The notes under the pieces: generated by a model
The model's database searches: none
The model's input: the letters and a program-made list of their open reading frames with translations, nothing else
What the model was told of the DNA's origin: nothing
Part shown: positions 46,263 to 54,838 of the stretch, piece after piece
Layout: each line of letters opens with the position of its first letter
How positions within the stretch are numbered: the stretch's first letter is position 1
Assembly (NCBI GenBank): GCA_046330415.1
Contig: JAXLSW010000013.1
Span: 1-64,000, forward strand
Length of the DNA stretch: 64,000 nt
Source: RHKX01 sp046330415
Lineage (GTDB): Bacteria > Actinomycetota > Thermoleophilia > Solirubrobacterales > 70-9
Direction: 5' to 3'
Made by a program: the position numbers and the translations under genes

Positions 46263-46817
46263 GTGGTCCCGCTGAACATCCCGAACACGCTGACGATGCT
46301 GCGGATCCTCGCGGTCCCGGTGGTCGTCGTCGCGCTGCTTGCCGAGGTGCCGAACGGCGACCTGTGGGCCGGGATCGTGTTCGCGATCGCCGCCTGCACC
46401 GACGGGCTCGACGGCTACATCGCCCGCCGCCGCGACGAGGTCACCACCTTCGGGAAGCTGATGGACCCGCTCGCCGACAAGCTGCTGATCGTCGCCGCGC
46501 TCGTCTCACTGGTCTCGCTCGGCCGGCTCGAGGCGTGGATCGCGATGGTGATCATCGCCCGCGAGCTCGCCGTCACCGGCCTGCGCGCGGTCGCGGTCGA
46601 GCAGGGGGTGGTGATCTCGGCGAGCTGGCTCGGCAAGCTGAAGACGGCGCTGCAGGTGGCTGCGATCATCGCCCTGATCGCCGTCGATCCGGCGACCCTG
46701 GCGGTCGATCTGCTCGTCTACGCGATGCTTGCGATCACGGTGATCTCGGGCGCCGATTACTTCTTCGGCGTCCGTCGCCGGATCGAGAAGGAGCGCCGGG
46801 CGGCGGCTGGGGCCTGA
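46263..46817 (+). CDS. pgsA: CDP-diacylglycerol-glycerol-3-phosphate 3-phosphatidyltransferase
   Basis: The 184-aa membrane enzyme makes phosphatidylglycerol-phosphate. It has the CDP-alcohol phosphotransferase motif D-G-x2-A-R-x8-G-x3-D-x3-D (TDGLDGYIARRRDE, then FGKLMDPLADK) and four further hydrophobic segments. The GTG start lies 20 nt after the uracil-DNA glycosylase stop, so it may be cotranscribed. Confidence 0.95.
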   Translation: MVPLNIPNTLTMLRILAVPVVVVALLAEVPNGDLWAGIVFAIAACTDGLDGYIARRRDEVTTFGKLMDPLADKLLIVAALVSLVSLGRLEAWIAMVIIARELAVTGLRAVAVEQGVVISASWLGKLKTALQVAAIIALIAVDPATLAVDLLVYAMLAITVISGADYFFGVRRRIEKERRAAAGA

Positions 46818-46855
46818 GCGCGCAGCCGCGATCCCCCGCGCCCCGGCGCGACGAA

Positions 46856-46960
46856 AAGCTCAGGCACGGGGGTGGACCATAGGAGGGTGCCTGAGGTTGT
46901 GTGCGCTATTCGACCTCAAGCTCAGGGACGGGCGGAGCCGCGAAGGGGTGCCTGAGGTTT
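46856..46960. repeat. Pair of ~42-nt hairpin repeats
   Basis: Two tandem copies start AAGCTCAGG(C/G)ACGGG and end GGTGCCTGAGGTT. Each can form a CTCAGG(C)AC / GTGCCTGAG hairpin (46859-46895 is a perfect 9-bp stem). The layout is like the hairpin pair at 17326-17456, and again a copy of the ~77-nt repeat follows directly. Confidence 0.65.
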
Positions 46961-46984
46961 CGACCGACCCCGCGCCGGTCGCGG

Positions 46985-47101
46985 GACGCCGAGCGCGGCG
47001 GCCTGGACCTAGCGAGTCCAGGGCGTCGCGATCAAGGACGCAGGAGCCGCCGCGGCCTCGAGGGCCGCAAGGCGACGAGGACGCCGAGCGCGGCGGCCTG
47101 G
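46985..47101. repeat. Full copy of the ~77-nt interspersed repeat with flanking 22-bp direct repeats
   Basis: The element at 47009-47085 (from CTAGCGAGTCCAGGGCG to GCGACGAGGACGCC) aligns along its whole length with the copies at 17513 and 17607. It is bracketed by an exact 22-bp repeat beginning GACGCCGAGCGCGG (46985-47006 and 47080-47101), so a second unit may have been partly lost. No gene is seen in 46818-47110. Confidence 0.7.
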
Positions 47102-47110
47102 GCCGCTAGG

Positions 47111-48115
47111 TCAGGCGTCGAGCCACTCCCGCATCGTCAGGTGATGGGGTGAGTGCTCGCCGCCCTCGAGCTCACGAAGGACCTCGGCGAGCTCGCCGGA
47201 GCGCTCGGCGGCGACCGTGTGGCGGTGGATCGTCTCGAGGTTCTCCTGGCGGGCGAGGACGAAGCCGCCGCCGGCGGCGAGCTCCGGATGGGCCGCGGCG
47301 ATGCGGCGGATCATCTCGCGGACGACGTCCTCGACGAACCGCGGGTTGGCATGCGCCTTCTCGACGACCGCGCGCTCGTCCTCACGCTTCATCAGCTCGT
47401 AGATCTCCGACGACATCGACGACTCGACGATCTCGAGCAGCTCGAGGGCGTCGATCTCGGCCGAGCCGCCGTCCCCGCCGCGGCCGAGGTAGAGGGTGCC
47501 GATGCCGCGTTGGTTGTGGGTCGCAACCGGGACGGCGCCGATGATCTCCTCGATCTGGGACTCGTCGTAGCCGAGACCGGCGAGGCGCTCACGGGCGCCG
47601 GCGGCGACGAGTTCCTGGGCGCATGGGCAGGCGGTCATCCCCTGCGCCTGTACGCCGGTCAGGGTGCGGGTGCCGTTGGCGGCGGCGACCGCGGTGCCGA
47701 ACAGCGAGTAGATCTCCTGGGTCGGGCGGCCGCTGACCGGCGCCGGAACGGTCTGCGGGTAGCGGGCGGCGAGCGAGACCTCGGCGCGGAGGCCGTCCTG
47801 GCCCTCGCGGACGCGCTCGGCGATGTGGGCGGCGAGGTGCTCGGCCTTCAGCTCAGTGCGGCTGATCGAGGCGTCGATCGCCTCGTTGACGACCTCCTCG
47901 AACCGTGACATGTGGACGCCCGCCTGCTGCGGGTTGAGGTCGACGTAGCACTCGAGCTCGGCGAAGAACAGCTGCGGCTCGCTCCCCGGGGCGTCGATCC
48001 GGATCACCTTTTCGACGCCGCGGACGCCGACCCGGGTCAGGCTCACCTCGGTGCGAGGGCGACGTGCCTGCACGTCGGGGTAGGCGGCGGATGCGGGGGC
48101 GGCGGGGTGGTTCAC
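47111..48115 (-). CDS. folE2: GTP cyclohydrolase FolE2 (type IB)
   Basis: The 334-aa enzyme converts GTP to dihydroneopterin triphosphate, the first step of folate synthesis, and in contrast to FolE can use metals other than zinc. Matches are VGVRGVEKVIRI, FFAELECYVDLNPQQAGVHM, MSRFEEVVNEAI, the Cys site QGMTACPCAQELV, ATHNQRGIGTLYL and HPELAAGGGFVLARQENLET. The GTG at 48115 is preferred to longer starts because similarity begins soon after. It is divergent from the sigma-factor gene, 109 nt away. Confidence 0.93.
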   Translation of the reverse strand: MNHPAAPASAAYPDVQARRPRTEVSLTRVGVRGVEKVIRIDAPGSEPQLFFAELECYVDLNPQQAGVHMSRFEEVVNEAIDASISRTELKAEHLAAHIAERVREGQDGLRAEVSLAARYPQTVPAPVSGRPTQEIYSLFGTAVAAANGTRTLTGVQAQGMTACPCAQELVAAGARERLAGLGYDESQIEEIIGAVPVATHNQRGIGTLYLGRGGDGGSAEIDALELLEIVESSMSSEIYELMKREDERAVVEKAHANPRFVEDVVREMIRRIAAAHPELAAGGGFVLARQENLETIHRHTVAAERSGELAEVLRELEGGEHSPHHLTMREWLDA

Positions 48116-48224
48116 GGGAAACCGGTCCCGCAGCGTAGCGATGCCGGCTTCGTGCGCACACGACCCTGCCATACTCGCCGGGCAACCCCCGGAGAGGCCG
48201 CCCCGCTGGGGCAATGGAGAGAAT

Positions 48225-49331
48225 TTGGCCGACGATCTCGAGGAGACGGATCAGGCTGCCCGCGTGCGGACGGGCGATGAGCTGGCGGAGGCGCTGATCG
48301 CTGTCGGACGCGAGCCCGGCTTCGTCACCGTCGAGCAGGTCGCCACCGCCCTCGAAGAGGTCGAGCTCGGCGCCGAGGGGATCCGCGAGCTGCACGCGCA
48401 GCTGCTCGACGCCGGCGTCGAGGTGATCGGCCGCGAGAACGGCGCCGGCAATGAGAACGGCGACGGCCCGGCCGCGCCGGTGGACGCCTCCCCGGACCTG
48501 ACCGTTGAGCCGGGTGTCGACTCGCTGCGTCTCTACCTGCACTCGATCGGCAAGGTGTCGCTGCTCACCGCCGATGGAGAGGTCGAGCTGGCGAAGCGGA
48601 TCGAGCGCGGCGACATCGACGCCAAGCGGCAGATGGTCGAGGCCAACCTCCGGTTGGTCGTCTCGATCGCGAAGGGCTACGTCGGCCGCGGCCTCAGCTT
48701 CCTCGACCTGATCCAAGAGGGCTCGCTGGGTCTGATCCGCGCGGTTGAGAAGTTCGACTACCGACGCGGCTACAAGTTCTCGACCTACGCAACCTGGTGG
48801 ATCCGCCAGGCGGTCACCCGCGCGATCGCCGACAAGAGCCGGACGATCCGCGTCCCCGTCCACGTCAACGAGAAGCTGGCGCGGGTCCGCAGCGTCGAGC
48901 GCGGCCTCGTCCAGGATCTCGGCCGCGAGCCCGAGCCGCACGAGGTCGCCGCCGAGCTCGGCATGCAGGTCAGCGAGGTGCGCGAGCTGATGAACATCGG
49001 CGCCGCGCCGGTCTCGCTCGAGGCGCCGATCGGCGACGACGGCAACGGCCGCCTCGCCGACCTCGTCCCCGACGAAGAGAGCGAGGGCCCGTTCGAGCAC
49101 GCAACCGACTCGCTCCAGCGCGAGGGCCTCGAGCGCGCCCTCGGCATGCTTTCCGAGCGCGAGCGCAAGGTGATCGAGCTGCGCTACGGCCTGCTCGGCT
49201 CCGACCCGCTCACCCTCGAGCAGATCGGCCGCGACTTCGGCATCACCCGCGAGCGCGTCCGCCAGATTGAGTCGAACTCGCTGCGCAAGCTCAAGCGGCT
49301 GCCCCAGGCGCAGAGCCTGCGCGAGGGCTGA
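48225..49331 (+). CDS. rpoD: RNA polymerase primary-type sigma-70 factor
   Basis: The 368-aa protein has region 1.2 (VDSLRLYLHSIGKVSLLTAD), region 2 (NLRLVVSIAKGYVGRGLSFL, DLIQEGSLGLIRAVEKFDYR, FSTYATWWIRQAVTRAI), region 3 (VPVHVNEKLARVRSVERGL) and region 4 (LTLEQIGRDFGITRERVRQI). The complete set of regions marks a primary or group 2 sigma factor. Region 1.1 is a short folded segment (GDELAEALIAVGREPGFVTV). The TTG start has a GGAGAG site 6 nt upstream. Confidence 0.95.
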   Translation: MADDLEETDQAARVRTGDELAEALIAVGREPGFVTVEQVATALEEVELGAEGIRELHAQLLDAGVEVIGRENGAGNENGDGPAAPVDASPDLTVEPGVDSLRLYLHSIGKVSLLTADGEVELAKRIERGDIDAKRQMVEANLRLVVSIAKGYVGRGLSFLDLIQEGSLGLIRAVEKFDYRRGYKFSTYATWWIRQAVTRAIADKSRTIRVPVHVNEKLARVRSVERGLVQDLGREPEPHEVAAELGMQVSEVRELMNIGAAPVSLEAPIGDDGNGRLADLVPDEESEGPFEHATDSLQREGLERALGMLSERERKVIELRYGLLGSDPLTLEQIGRDFGITRERVRQIESNSLRKLKRLPQAQSLREG

Positions 49332-49363
49332 TCGATCGGCTGCGGGTGCCTGGCGGGTTGTGA

Positions 49364-49446
49364 TGGGGGAGGAGGGATTCGAACCCGCTCAGGCGATGCC
49401 ACTGAATTTACAGTCCAGCCCGGCTCTCCAGCTCCGGCGCTCCCCC
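49364..49446 (-). tRNA. tRNA-Tyr (anticodon GTA), long variable arm
   Basis: Minus-strand cloverleaf with acceptor GGGGGAG/CTCCCCC, anticodon stem CTGGA/TTCAG with loop CTGTAAA (GTA), a long class II variable arm and T-loop GGTTCGAATCC. About 83 nt; CCA not clearly encoded beyond the discriminator A. Confidence 0.92.
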
Positions 49447-49499
49447 TCATCGGGGCGGCGCATTCTAGGGCTCTTGCGGCCGCCGTCGCGCGGGCCGGT

Positions 49500-49814
49500 T
49501 CAGTCCTCGCGGGCGTAGGGGTTTGCGTCGCCCTTGATCGCGGTGCCGTCGGCGGTGGTGCCGTAGGCGGCGGCGTTCGCCTCGGCCTCGGTCTGCGCGT
49601 CGGCGGCGGCCTGGGTCTCCTCGACCGAGCCGCCGCGGCTGATGCCGAGCCGGCCGGAGCGGAACAGCTGGCCGACGACGATGTCGCTGGCGCCGACGAT
49701 GAACAGGACGCCGCCGATCAGCGGGTCGGCGGCCGCGATCACGATCAGGCCGGCGATCGCCATCAGCAGCCCGGTCCCGATGATGAAGTTGCCGGTCAAC
49801 TGCTGGGGCTTCAA
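49500..49814 (-). CDS. Small two-segment membrane protein
   Basis: The 104-aa protein has two hydrophobic segments (FIIGTGLLMAIAGLIVIAAA, LIGGVLFIVGASDIVVGQLF) and an Ala/Glu-rich cytoplasmic tail ending NPYARED. I do not recognise a family. It lies between tRNA-Tyr and tRNA-Thr and reads against the latter. Confidence 0.6.
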   Translation of the reverse strand: MKPQQLTGNFIIGTGLLMAIAGLIVIAAADPLIGGVLFIVGASDIVVGQLFRSGRLGISRGGSVEETQAAADAQTEAEANAAAYGTTADGTAIKGDANPYARED

Positions 49815-49867
49815 GGGTGCGCTCGCTCCGATCGGTTCGCTTCGGGACGCTAAGGTAGCCCACCGCT

Positions 49868-49939
49868 GCCCGGATAGCTCAGTGGTAGAGCACCTCCATG
49901 GTAAGGAGGGGGTCAGGGGTTCAAATCCCCTTCCGGGCT
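49868..49939 (+). tRNA. tRNA-Thr (anticodon GGT)
   Basis: Acceptor GCCCGGA/TCCGGGC, D-arm AGCTCAGTGG, anticodon stem CCTCC/GGAGG with loop ATGGTAA (GGT), T-loop GGTTCAAATCC. The 72 nt include the discriminator; CCA is not encoded. Confidence 0.96.
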
Positions 49940-49964
49940 CTCAGGATCCGCCGCCGCCGCCGAT

Positions 49965-49970
49965 TACGCT
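49965..49970 (+). promoter_or_regulatory. -10 box (TACGCT) of the first polysaccharide gene
   Basis: It lies 7 nt before the GTG at 49978 and 26 nt after the tRNA-Thr, so the locus may have its own leaderless promoter. Confidence 0.5.
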
Positions 49971-49977
49971 CAGGCCC

Positions 49978-51168
49978 GTGACGGCCGACTCGATCACCCT
50001 GATCGCCCCCTACCTGGCGCCGGCCGCGGTCGGTCCCCGGGCCGCCCGCTCGCGGCGGATCGCGACGGCGCTGGCTGCCGCCGGCCACCGCGTCCACCTG
50101 GTGGCGATCGCCGATCCAACCATCTCCGAACCGGTCCTCGCAACGGCGCCGGGAACCCTGGTCGGCGCGATGGGAGAGCCCGGGTTGAGCGCCCGCCGCC
50201 GCCTGCGCGCCACGAGCGCCCGCGCCGCCCGGCGGCTGCTGCCGCTGCCCGATGCCAACCTGCGCTGGGCCGCGGCGGTGCTCCGCGACCCGGCATTGGC
50301 CGAGCCGCCGAGCCCGCGCACGACGATCTACGCAATCGCGGCGCCGTTCTCGGCGCTGATTGCCGGAGCGCTGCTAGCGCGCCGCTGGGGGGCGCCGCTG
50401 ATCGGCGACATCGGCGACCCGTGGTTCGCCGCCGGCCCCGCCGAGGCGCGCCTCGCTGCCGCGACGATGCGCCGGATCGACGCCCTTGTGGTCACCAACG
50501 AGCCGACCGCCGCCGCCTGCAGGGCCCAGCTTCGACCGGGCGCGCCGATCCTCGTTGCGCCAAACGGCGCCGATCCGCTGCCGCGCTCGGCGCCGCCGAA
50601 CGGCGAGCGGCCGTTGTTCCTGCAACTCGGCACCCTCTCTCACGCCCGCACCGATTCGGCGGCCGCCTTCCGGGCCCTCGCCGCCCTCGACCGCGAGGGG
50701 CTGATCCGCTTTCGCTCCCACGGCGAGGCCTGGGTCCGCCTGCCGCCCGCTGCCTCGCGCCACCACCGCGGGGTGCTCGGCGAGGGCGAGGCGCGGCGGC
50801 TGATGGGCTCGGCCGCGGCGGTGCTCGTGGTCGGCAACCGCAACCCGATCCAGATCCCCAGCAAGGTCTATGAGGTCGCCCGATCGGAGGCCTGGGCCCT
50901 GTGCGTGAGCCAGCACCGGCGCGAGCCCGGCGTCGAGATCCTCCGCGCCAGCGGCCACGCCGTCGCCTGCACCAACGACGAGGCCGCGATCCGCGCCGGG
51001 GCGCTGACGATCCTCGGACGCGAGCGGCGCGGCGAGCGCCCACGGCCCACCGATCGCCACTCCTGGGAGACGACGCTCGATCGCATCGAGCGGTTCGCCG
51101 CCCCGGCCCCAGCCGCCGCCCGCGAGCGCCGGCCGCTCGATCCCGAACCCGCCCCGGCCGGTGGCTGA
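49978..51168 (+). CDS. Glycosyltransferase family 4-like protein
   Basis: The 396-aa GT-B protein has an N-terminal LIAPYLAPAAVGPRAARSRR with AAGHRVHLVAIAD, a membrane-associated middle (AAPFSALIAGALLARRW, LIGDIGDPWF), LVAPNGADPLPRS, and LFLQLGTLSHARTDSAAAFR. The usual E-x7-E is replaced by NPIQIPSKVYEVARSEAWAL, in which the K-x-Y-E form is common in WsaF/WcaI-like transferases. It is the first gene of the polysaccharide locus. Confidence 0.8.
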   Translation: MTADSITLIAPYLAPAAVGPRAARSRRIATALAAAGHRVHLVAIADPTISEPVLATAPGTLVGAMGEPGLSARRRLRATSARAARRLLPLPDANLRWAAAVLRDPALAEPPSPRTTIYAIAAPFSALIAGALLARRWGAPLIGDIGDPWFAAGPAEARLAAATMRRIDALVVTNEPTAAACRAQLRPGAPILVAPNGADPLPRSAPPNGERPLFLQLGTLSHARTDSAAAFRALAALDREGLIRFRSHGEAWVRLPPAASRHHRGVLGEGEARRLMGSAAAVLVVGNRNPIQIPSKVYEVARSEAWALCVSQHRREPGVEILRASGHAVACTNDEAAIRAGALTILGRERRGERPRPTDRHSWETTLDRIERFAAPAPAAARERRPLDPEPAPAGG

Positions 51169-51258
51169 TCGCCCTCGTTGCGCCCGTCCGATCGCCGCTA
51201 AGGTTCCCGCCCCGCCGCGAGCGCGCCCGCGGGCCCGGGCCCCGGCGGGATCGATGTC

Positions 51259-52074
51259 ATGAGCTCCCACGGGGCCACACCAATTGCGTCCGCTCGGTCG
51301 GCCGCCCGCGCCGTTCGCGTCCGGCTCGCCGCCGCGCGCGTCTGCGCCGGCGATCGCTCACGGCGGCGGCTGGTCGAGATGTTCGCGGCGGGCCGGTTCG
51401 AGCCGCTCGGCGACCCCGAGCCGATCAACCTGAAGGCGCTCGGTGGCGCGCCGGTGCTGATCCGCCCCGGCTCATCCGATCCCGACGTCCTGATCGGCGC
51501 CTTCGACGGTCGCTACCACCTGCCCGCCGGTCGCCTTGACCCGCCCGAATTCGTCTGGGACCTGGGAACCAACATCGGCCTGACGATCCTGCAGATGGCG
51601 CGCGAGTTTCCCGCCGCCCGGTTCGTCGGCGTCGAACTCGACGGCGCTAACTTCGAGCTCGCCGAGCGCAACCTGGCGACGCTCGGCGACCGCGTCGAGC
51701 TGATCGAGGGCGCGGTCTGGACCGAGCCGGGGACGATCGAGTACGGCACCCCCGACGGCGGCTCCGAGGACGCCTTCCGGGTCAGCGAGAGCGGCGGCGG
51801 CGTTGCGGCGGCGGTCCCGCTCGACGAGTTGCGCGAGCGGTTCGGGCCGCCCGGCTACGTGAAGATGGACATCGAGGGCGCCGAGCGCGAGGTGCTCGCC
51901 GTCAACACGGGCTGGGCCGCAGACGTCGCCGCGCTCGGCGTCGAATACCACGCGCCCTACGGCGAGCCCGAGTGCCGCGCCGCGGTCGAGGCGCTCGGCT
52001 TCACCGACTTCGAGCGCCGGCGCCGCAGCCTGCTCCGCCGCAGCGGCGACTCGATCTTCGCGTTCCGCCGATGA
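51259..52074 (+). CDS. FkbM-family methyltransferase
   Basis: The 271-aa protein is SAM-dependent and has the FkbM pattern: FVWDLGTNIGLTILQMAREF (motif I), RFVGVELDGANFELAERNL (motif II), GAVWTEPG, and YVKMDIEGAEREVLAV (FkbM signature D-I-E-G-x-E). In such loci it usually methylates a sugar hydroxyl. Its stop overlaps the next start (ATGA). Confidence 0.92.
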   Translation: MSSHGATPIASARSAARAVRVRLAAARVCAGDRSRRRLVEMFAAGRFEPLGDPEPINLKALGGAPVLIRPGSSDPDVLIGAFDGRYHLPAGRLDPPEFVWDLGTNIGLTILQMAREFPAARFVGVELDGANFELAERNLATLGDRVELIEGAVWTEPGTIEYGTPDGGSEDAFRVSESGGGVAAAVPLDELRERFGPPGYVKMDIEGAEREVLAVNTGWAADVAALGVEYHAPYGEPECRAAVEALGFTDFERRRRSLLRRSGDSIFAFRR

Positions 52075-53210
52075 GCGCCCCGCCGAGCCCGCTGATCGTG
52101 ATCGGCCCGACGCCGCCGCCGGTCCACGGTAGCGCCGTCGCCACCAAGCACCTCGTCGACGCGGTCGCCGAGGCCGGTGCGCTCGCCGCCCACCTCGAGA
52201 CCGGCGAGGACGACCGCTCGACCTCGAAGCTCGGCGCGCTCGACCCACTCAACGTCTATCTCGGCCTCAAGCACGTCGCGCTGCTCGTCTGGCTGCTCGC
52301 CCGCAACCGCGGCGCCGACATCTACGTGCCGATCTCGCAGAACCTCTGGGCGTTCGCCCGCGACGCGATCTTCATCCGCCTCGGCGCGCTCGCACGCCGC
52401 CGCGTCGTCGTCCACCTCCACGGCGGCTACTTCGGCGTCTTCTACGCCAAGCGCGGCCCGCTCGGCAGGCGCTGGATCGAGGGCACCTTTGGCCGCGTCG
52501 ACGAGGCCTGGGTGCTGACCGAGTTCCACCGCGACATCTTCGGCCCGCTGATCGCGCCCAATCGCGTTCGCGTGATCGAGAACTCCAGCGACGACATGGG
52601 CCCGCCCCGCGTCGCCGCGCGCGACGACGAGCGCCTGCGGCTGCTCTTCCTCTCCAACCTGATGCCGGAGAAGGGACACGCCGACCTGCTCGCCGCGCTC
52701 GAGTCGCTCGCCGAGCGCGGCTCCGGCGGCATCGACCTGCGGCTCGCCGGTGGCGTCGATCCCGATGTCGCCGCCCGGGTCCGCGAGCGCGCCGAGGCGC
52801 TCGCGAACGCCGGCATCGGGGTCGAGTTGCTCGGCCGGGTCGAGGGCGAGCGCAAGCGCGAGCAGTTCCGCTGGGCCGACGCGCTGGTGCTGCCGAGCCA
52901 TTTCCTCGAGGGCCAGCCGATCGTCCTGCTCGAGGCGATGTCGGCGGGCCTGCCGATCGTCGCCAGCGATTCCTCCGGGATCCCGTTCACGGTGCTTGAC
53001 GGCGAGCAGGCGCTGATCGTCGGCGCCGGCGACATCGAGGCGCTCGCCGCCGCGATCGAGCGCCTCCGCGACGAGCCGGCGTTGCGCGAGCGCCTCGGCC
53101 GCAGCGGCCGCGAGCGCTACGAGCAGCGCTACACCCACCCGAGCTTCGCGACGCGGGTGGCGGAGTTGCTGGTCAGGCGGGCTCCGCCGCGCCGGGCTGC
53201 TCGGGGTTGA
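52071..53210 (+). CDS. Glycosyltransferase family 4 protein
   Basis: The 379-aa GT-B protein shows LIVIGPTPPPVHGSAVATKH, VVVHLHGGYFGVFYAKRGPL, LLFLSNLMPEKGHADLLAAL, and the donor motif SHFLEGQPIVLLEAMSAGLP (E-x7-E). This PPPVHG start is typical of exopolysaccharide GT4 enzymes. Its last 38 nt overlap the convergent polymerase gene. Confidence 0.93.
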   Translation: MSAPPSPLIVIGPTPPPVHGSAVATKHLVDAVAEAGALAAHLETGEDDRSTSKLGALDPLNVYLGLKHVALLVWLLARNRGADIYVPISQNLWAFARDAIFIRLGALARRRVVVHLHGGYFGVFYAKRGPLGRRWIEGTFGRVDEAWVLTEFHRDIFGPLIAPNRVRVIENSSDDMGPPRVAARDDERLRLLFLSNLMPEKGHADLLAALESLAERGSGGIDLRLAGGVDPDVAARVRERAEALANAGIGVELLGRVEGERKREQFRWADALVLPSHFLEGQPIVLLEAMSAGLPIVASDSSGIPFTVLDGEQALIVGAGDIEALAAAIERLRDEPALRERLGRSGRERYEQRYTHPSFATRVAELLVRRAPPRRAARG

Positions 53211-54669
53211 CGCCCGCGCCGCCGATGATCGCCGGCCACAGCAGCAGCATCGCCAGCGGCGCCCAGAAGAAGATGCTGAGGAACGGCCCGGTCAGCGTCT
53301 CGTTGAAGCCGACGACGACCGAAGCGCCGCCGAGCCAGGCGACGAGCGAGACCAGCATCGTGCGCCGGGCCGGGTCGAGCGCGCCGCCCCGGAGCGCGCG
53401 CCAGACGTTGCGCACGGCGAGGAAGATGATCAGGGCGAGCGCCGCGAACCCGATCACCCCGAGCCGGTAGATCCAGGCCACGAACGAGTTGTGGGGACCG
53501 GCGACGTTGAAGCTCGTGTTCGGATCGTTGTCGCGGTAGTCGTACTTGACGCCGTGCCAAGTGAACGCGGCGGGCTGCCCGAAGCCGACGCCGAGCAGCG
53601 GGTCGGAGGGCACCCGCGAGAGCAGCTCCTGCCAGTAGGCGAGCCGCCAGCGGACGTTCGCCGATTCGCTGCTGTCGCCGCCGCCGAGGCTGGTGATCTC
53701 GCGCGAGAGCTGCGCCTCGCTGTCGGGGCCGCCGGTCGAGGTGGCGCTGCCGCCGGCGGCGTCGTAGGCGCCGTTCGCGGTCGAGGCGGTGGTCACCTCG
53801 TCGCCGGTCTTGTTGATCGCGGTCTCGATCCCGAGCGCCACCGGCAGGCTGACGGCAACGACCGCGGCGAGCGCCAGCGCGCTGCGCAGCGTCCGCCCCC
53901 GCGGCGCGCACAGCACGACGATCGTCAGCGAGATGATCGCGACCAGCCACAGGCTCCGCACCGTGGTCAGGTTCATCAGCACCAGCCCGGCGGGGACGAA
54001 CAGCGTCAACCACCGCGGCGTCGGCAGGCAGTTGGTCAGACGCGCCGCGATCCAGACGACGGCGAGTGAGATGTAGAGGCCGTAGGCGACCGGGATCGCG
54101 TCGAGCATCGTGTCGGCGGTTCCGGCGAGCTGATCGACCGTGAACAGCACCAGGTAGGTGACGATCGCGATGAAGCCGCAGGCGACGAGCACCGAGAACA
54201 TCGCCTCGAAGCGCTTGCGGTCGGTCAAGACCAGCGCCAACAGCGGCAGGATCAGCGTGTAGTCGACCAGCCCGATGTCGTTCTTGACCATCGAGAAGCC
54301 GAAGTCGGCGACGCCGCGGGCGGTGGCGATCGCGCCGAGCAGCCAGATCAGCGCCAGCGGGATCAGCGGCAGCCGCCGCAGAGCCTCCCAGCTCCTACGC
54401 AGGCCGAGCCGGACGATCGCGAGGATCCCGGCGAGGCCGATCAGCATCTCGGTCACGTACAGCGGGCCGATGTGGATCGTCTTCGCGAACGAACGCGAGC
54501 CGCAGGCCATCAGCAGGAACAGCAGTGCGACGACGAGCAGGTCGGGGTTGGCCCGAAGCAGCCGCGCCTGCGCGCGCAGCCAGGGGCCGAGATCGGAGCG
54601 CGGCGCGGTGGCCGGCGACCAGGGCCCTGCCGCGCCCGCCTCGGTCAGTGTTGGAGCTCTCGCGCTCAT
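53173..54669 (-). CDS. O-antigen ligase/polymerase-like membrane protein
   Basis: The 498-aa protein has about 11-12 hydrophobic segments and one large outer loop (from about residue 285 to 385) containing SANVRWRLAYWQELLSRVPS and GVGFGQPAAF, then GPHNSFVAWIYRLGVIGF. These W-R..W and H-N-S motifs mark the Wzy/WaaL (PF04932) family, which joins polysaccharide repeats or attaches them outside the membrane. It is the only minus-strand gene of the locus. Confidence 0.88.
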   Translation of the reverse strand: MSARAPTLTEAGAAGPWSPATAPRSDLGPWLRAQARLLRANPDLLVVALLFLLMACGSRSFAKTIHIGPLYVTEMLIGLAGILAIVRLGLRRSWEALRRLPLIPLALIWLLGAIATARGVADFGFSMVKNDIGLVDYTLILPLLALVLTDRKRFEAMFSVLVACGFIAIVTYLVLFTVDQLAGTADTMLDAIPVAYGLYISLAVVWIAARLTNCLPTPRWLTLFVPAGLVLMNLTTVRSLWLVAIISLTIVVLCAPRGRTLRSALALAAVVAVSLPVALGIETAINKTGDEVTTASTANGAYDAAGGSATSTGGPDSEAQLSREITSLGGGDSSESANVRWRLAYWQELLSRVPSDPLLGVGFGQPAAFTWHGVKYDYRDNDPNTSFNVAGPHNSFVAWIYRLGVIGFAALALIIFLAVRNVWRALRGGALDPARRTMLVSLVAWLGGASVVVGFNETLTGPFLSIFFWAPLAMLLLWPAIIGGAGVNPEQPGAAEPA

Positions 54670-54743
54670 CGGTGTATCTGTCTGCAGTCTGGTCCCCCGC
54701 CGTCCCCGTTGAGCGTCCCGTGATCGAGCTGCAACAACTCGCG

Positions 54744-54792
54744 CCGACGATAGCGGGCGCGTGCGCTGCGCGCTCCGACGATAGCGGGCGCG
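54744..54792. promoter_or_regulatory. 31-bp-period direct repeat in the divergent promoter region
   Basis: CCGACGATAGCGGGCGCG occurs exactly at 54744-54761 and 54775-54792, between the divergent polymerase and oxidoreductase starts. The spacing (about three helical turns) suits a regulator operator. No regulator gene is in the locus. Confidence 0.5.
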
Positions 54793-54824
54793 CTGCGGCC
54801 ACCGGGTGCGGCCCGCTCAGAACG

Positions 54825-54830
54825 TACCCT
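54825..54830 (+). promoter_or_regulatory. -10 box (TACCCT) of the oxidoreductase gene
   Basis: It lies 8 nt before the GTG at 54839, fitting a leaderless transcript. Confidence 0.45.
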
Positions 54831-54838
54831 GCATCGCC

